Of a stretch of 8,193 bases of DNA, positions 5,847-8,193 are shown in pieces; the stretch's first letter is position 1, and the number at the start of each line of letters is the position of its first letter. The notes below the pieces were generated by a model. That model had not been told where the DNA came from, made no database searches, and saw only the letters and a program-made list of their open reading frames with translations. Source of the DNA: an uncultured Balneolaceae bacterium (GTDB taxonomy: Bacteria; Bacteroidota; Rhodothermia; Balneolales; Balneolaceae); contig CALKWT010000281.1 in assembly GCA_938003885.1 (NCBI GenBank), positions 1-8,193 of the forward strand, read 5' to 3'. Made by a program: the position numbers and the translations under genes.

Positions 5847-7111
5847 GGAGGATCACCAATACGGTGAGTATAATCTTCCGGATCGTGGCCGCCATAGAAG
5901 GTAAACGACCCCTGGCCGTAATTTCCGTAGAGATATTTTACCTTCTCCTGCCCGGGCGACTCCCCCAGAATGACAGTACTTCCTTTTAGTTTGTCCTTCT
6001 GAAAAGCGGTCGCCTGTCCGTAAAATCCGGGAATACTGCTGACGTGGTTTTGCGTCATCATCGCGGGTACCGGGTCCCATTTGGCAGAGAATTCAAAAAG
6101 GGTAAAATAGTCCAGGCTTTCACTGATTCTGTTGAGATCTACCTCGACGTCGATGTCTGAATGCTCGTAGATATAGGGGTCCGCGATGATGGAGAAGTTC
6201 TCAAAAGCAAAGGTTTTGGAGTAGTCCAGACGTTCATTGACGTTGTTGTCCACAGGGTCTCCGTCGAGCTGGGACGGAACGATATCGAGCGACTCAGCTG
6301 CCAGGGCGATATCAAAGGTATCGGTAGCAGAGCACATGGCGAACATAAACCCGCCGGCTGCCACGAAATCCCGGATACCGTGGACCACAGCGAGCTTCAG
6401 CTCACTCACTTTTTGAAATCCGAGCCGTGCGGCCATCTCTTCTCTTCGCTTCACCTGTTCAATATACCAGGGTTGATTCTGGTAGGCAGCCCAGAACTTG
6501 CCGTGCTGCCCTGTAAAATCTTCATGATGGAGATGAAGCCAGTCATACTGTGAAAGCTGTCCGGAGAGCACTTCCGGATCGTACACCTGGTCGTAGGGGA
6601 TCTCTGCATAATCCAGGGCGAGCGTCACAGCGTCATCCCAGGGTGGTGTCCCCGGGGGAGTATAGACCGCAATAGAGGGAACCGTCTCCAGGTTGACCAC
6701 CGCCATATTGGCTCCGGGATTCTCCACCTCCCGAAGGATGGCTTGCGCCTCACTTGCGCTGATGGTTTCTACACGCACATTCCGGAGTCTCGCTTCCCGG
6801 ACAATATTCGAGCTGCTGGTCGTCAGAAAGCTTCCTCCCCGGTAATTGAGCAGCCACATTCCGCTTTCATTTTGCGCAATGTGATTAAAAATCACCCCGT
6901 ACGCCTTCAGATGGTTGGTCTGGGAGAGATCCATCGGGATCAGCACCCGTTCCCCCGCCTGCTCCTCCGCCCGCACTTTTTCCCGGGCCAGCCCCGCACG
7001 ATCCGATCCGGCCAGTGCCAGCTCCTGCTTGCGGAACGCCTCCCGATCTTGCAGGCCGGTTGCCGACAGCAGCAGCATCAAAAGCAGAATGGGATAAAAA
7101 GGGATTTTCAT
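5750..7111 (-). CDS. Secreted protein of unknown function, glutamine-amidotransferase-like fold; family often labelled 'asparagine synthetase B'
   Basis: A 453-residue protein with a hydrophobic N-terminal signal (residues 4-20) and no lipobox Cys, so probably exported to the periplasm. It resembles a Bacteroidota family, recalled from memory, with RVLIPMD-NHLKAYG (55-71), WLLNYRGGSF (86-95) and a tail like YRLILNNILFPAA (434-446). Databases often call it asparagine synthetase B, but I see neither the N-terminal Cys2 glutaminase nor an SGGxDS ATP loop, so that name looks wrong. AAGGFMFAMCSATD (251-264) has a small-residue turn around Cys260, as in class I glutamine amidotransferase or ThuA-like folds; HLHHEDF (193-199) and GGHDPED (407-413) may be the remaining polar site. 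The ATG overlaps the TPR gene stop by 4 nt (ATGA). The zero-frame product ends KKRQT after a seven-A run; its -1 frame stays open for 28 more codons to mazG. Enzyme activity is unproven. Confidence 0.75.
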   Translation of the reverse strand: MKIPFYPILLLMLLLSATGLQDREAFRKQELALAGSDRAGLAREKVRAEEQAGERVLIPMDLSQTNHLKAYGVIFNHIAQNESGMWLLNYRGGSFLTTSSSNIVREARLRNVRVETISASEAQAILREVENPGANMAVVNLETVPSIAVYTPPGTPPWDDAVTLALDYAEIPYDQVYDPEVLSGQLSQYDWLHLHHEDFTGQHGKFWAAYQNQPWYIEQVKRREEMAARLGFQKVSELKLAVVHGIRDFVAAGGFMFAMCSATDTFDIALAAESLDIVPSQLDGDPVDNNVNERLDYSKTFAFENFSIIADPYIYEHSDIDVEVDLNRISESLDYFTLFEFSAKWDPVPAMMTQNHVSSIPGFYGQATAFQKDKLKGSTVILGESPGQEKVKYLYGNYGQGSFTFYGGHDPEDYTHRIGDPPTDLNLHPNSPGYRLILNNILFPAAEEKKRQT

Positions 7112-8193
7112 ATAGCAAACTCAGGTTGATTGCGCAGCATTTCGCGGACATAAGGGGCATAGAACCCGTCTGGGAATTCCATCAGCAGCATTTCGGAATA
7201 CACTTCAATCCACTCTGCCGCCTGCTCCGGGCCGGGCGCCGTATCGTTGAACTCCGGGCCGGGAGAGCGGCCCTCCGTTTCGTTCTGTTCGTCTGTATCG
7301 CTCTCTGCTGAAGGGCCAGCCGGCTCTCTGAAATATATTGCTAATGAGATTGCATCCCAAATGAGCCGCTCCCTCAGCGGGCTCTCTGTCTGTTCTTCTA
7401 TCAGCTTTTCGATCCGGCTGAAGATCGCAGGGTAATAGGGCGGCGGGGCCATCTTTTTCAGTTCCACAATCATATCGTCTCCAAGCGGGCTCCACGATTC
7501 GGATATCACAGGCTCCAGTTCCAAAAAAGCCTCTTCAAACTCCCCGGTGTGGAGAGCAAAAAGTCCCCGGCTGATTCCTTCGAGATAGCCTCCTGTCGAA
7601 TCGGCGCGAAGGCCGCTGCTGATCCACATTCTCATTTTGATCGCTTCGTTGGCGTAATAAGAGGTGGTTCGCTTCTCCAGGCTGCGCAGCTGAATCTCTG
7701 CAAATTCATAGTCGCCGGCAAACAGATCGGACAGGGCGAGATAGTACCTCGCTTTTTCCGAGAGATTGGAGTCGTCGGCAGCCCGGTCCGCCCGGGTCAA
7801 AAGTTGCCGTGCAAGAGGGAATTGCCTGTTAAAGAGCGCAATTCTGCCCTCTGTATAGTTGATAAAATCGAGGTTCTCCCCGGGATCCGAATCCTGCAGT
7901 TTTTTAAACCATCTGCCTGCCAGCTCCGCATCCCTGAACCCGTCCAGGGAGAGGTCGATCATGGAGGCCAATACCGGTGACAGGCGCTCATAGTCAGGAT
8001 ACTCTGTGATCAGCTCTTCATACATGCGATAAGCGTTCCGGTTCAACTCCTGAAGAGATCCGGCATCCAGAAGCTGGTTTTGCATGGCGTAGAGGGCCCA
8101 CTCCCGGTAAGTATGGCCCAGCTCCTCCAGGGCACGCGGCTGCAACGAAGATGTTGGTGACTCCAGGTAATATTCATAAGATTGAACGGCAAT
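7108..8193 (-). CDS. TPR-repeat protein, 5' end beyond window
   Basis: The open frame covers 361 codons and continues past the right edge, so its true start and any signal peptide are not visible. A TTG at 8145 could be read as a start, but the 16 codons above it (IAVQSYEYYLESPTSS) continue the helical repeat pattern, so the gene is longer. Alpha-helical pairs of TPR type are seen, for example IAVQSYEYYLES, ARYYLALSDLFAGDYEFAEIQL (8145 minus ~395 nt onward) and ISRGLFALHTGEFEEAFLEL. TPR proteins act as protein-binding scaffolds. The C-terminal YSEMLLMEFPDGFYAPYVREML is a last repeat, preceded by an acidic, Pro/Gly/Ser-rich linker (7222-7326). The stop overlaps the next gene's ATG (ATGA), so the two are probably translated together and their products may work as a pair at the cell envelope. 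The specific partner is unknown. Confidence 0.8.
   Translation of the reverse strand: MAVQSYEYYLESPTSSLQPRALEELGHTYREWALYAMQNQLLDAGSLQELNRNAYRMYEELITEYPDYERLSPVLASMIDLSLDGFRDAELAGRWFKKLQDSDPGENLDFINYTEGRIALFNRQFPLARQLLTRADRAADDSNLSEKARYYLALSDLFAGDYEFAEIQLRSLEKRTTSYYANEAIKMRMWISSGLRADSTGGYLEGISRGLFALHTGEFEEAFLELEPVISESWSPLGDDMIVELKKMAPPPYYPAIFSRIEKLIEEQTESPLRERLIWDAISLAIYFREPAGPSAESDTDEQNETEGRSPGPEFNDTAPGPEQAAEWIEVYSEMLLMEFPDGFYAPYVREMLRNQPEFAI

Noticed and set aside
5750..7111. Calling the secreted protein a true asparagine synthetase (asnB)
   Set aside because: It has neither the N-terminal catalytic Cys2 glutaminase domain nor the SGGxDS ATP-binding loop, and it begins with a signal peptide.
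7108..8145. Taking TTG at 8145 as the start of the TPR protein
   Set aside because: The frame stays open to the window edge and the upstream residues continue the TPR helix pattern, so the gene is truncated by the window.

Overview
The window is ordinary chromosomal DNA of roughly balanced GC content. Every gene I can support lies on the minus strand, so transcription runs from right (8193) to left (1). It most resembles the Bacteroidota/Balneolota branch (Balneolaceae-like). Reasons: a short citrate synthase with an AT-rich leader and no Shine-Dalgarno site; a TPR protein paired with a secreted protein that databases of this branch often label 'asparagine synthetase B'; and a Sec-exported outer-membrane beta-barrel-type protein. 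This placement is inference from protein style, not from a marker gene. I see no rRNA, tRNA, CRISPR array, insertion sequence or phage gene.

Layout in transcription order. (1) 8193-5676: a TPR-repeat protein cut by the right edge overlaps by 4 nt (ATGA) a secreted protein of unknown function with a glutamine-amidotransferase-like look. That gene is followed after 73 nt by mazG, the nucleoside-triphosphate pyrophosphohydrolase. The three probably form one operon. (2) 4902-4666: a 237-nt gap with a weak terminator-like inverted repeat after mazG, a candidate promoter, a palindrome and a possible 20-codon leader ORF, all before the citrate synthase gene. (3) 4665-3511: citrate synthase, the entry step of the TCA cycle. 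(4) 3510-3252: a gap with hairpins that probably end the citrate synthase transcript, then a candidate promoter and a perfect 13-bp palindrome before the helicase. (5) 3251-948: a full-length UvrD/PcrA-type DNA repair helicase. (6) 951-1: a secreted outer-membrane-type protein starting on a GTG that overlaps the helicase stop. It runs off the left edge, where a second reading frame resembles the start of a YqeY protein.

The genes are mostly housekeeping. The parts that invite a second look are the uncharacterised TPR/secreted-protein pair, the frame-shifted tail of the secreted protein (its -1 frame stays open to a TGATG junction with mazG and is bounded by copies of an 11-nt repeat), the frame conflict at the left edge, and the small palindromes and leader ORF before citrate synthase and the helicase. 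I found no convincing new defence, mobile or biosynthetic system.
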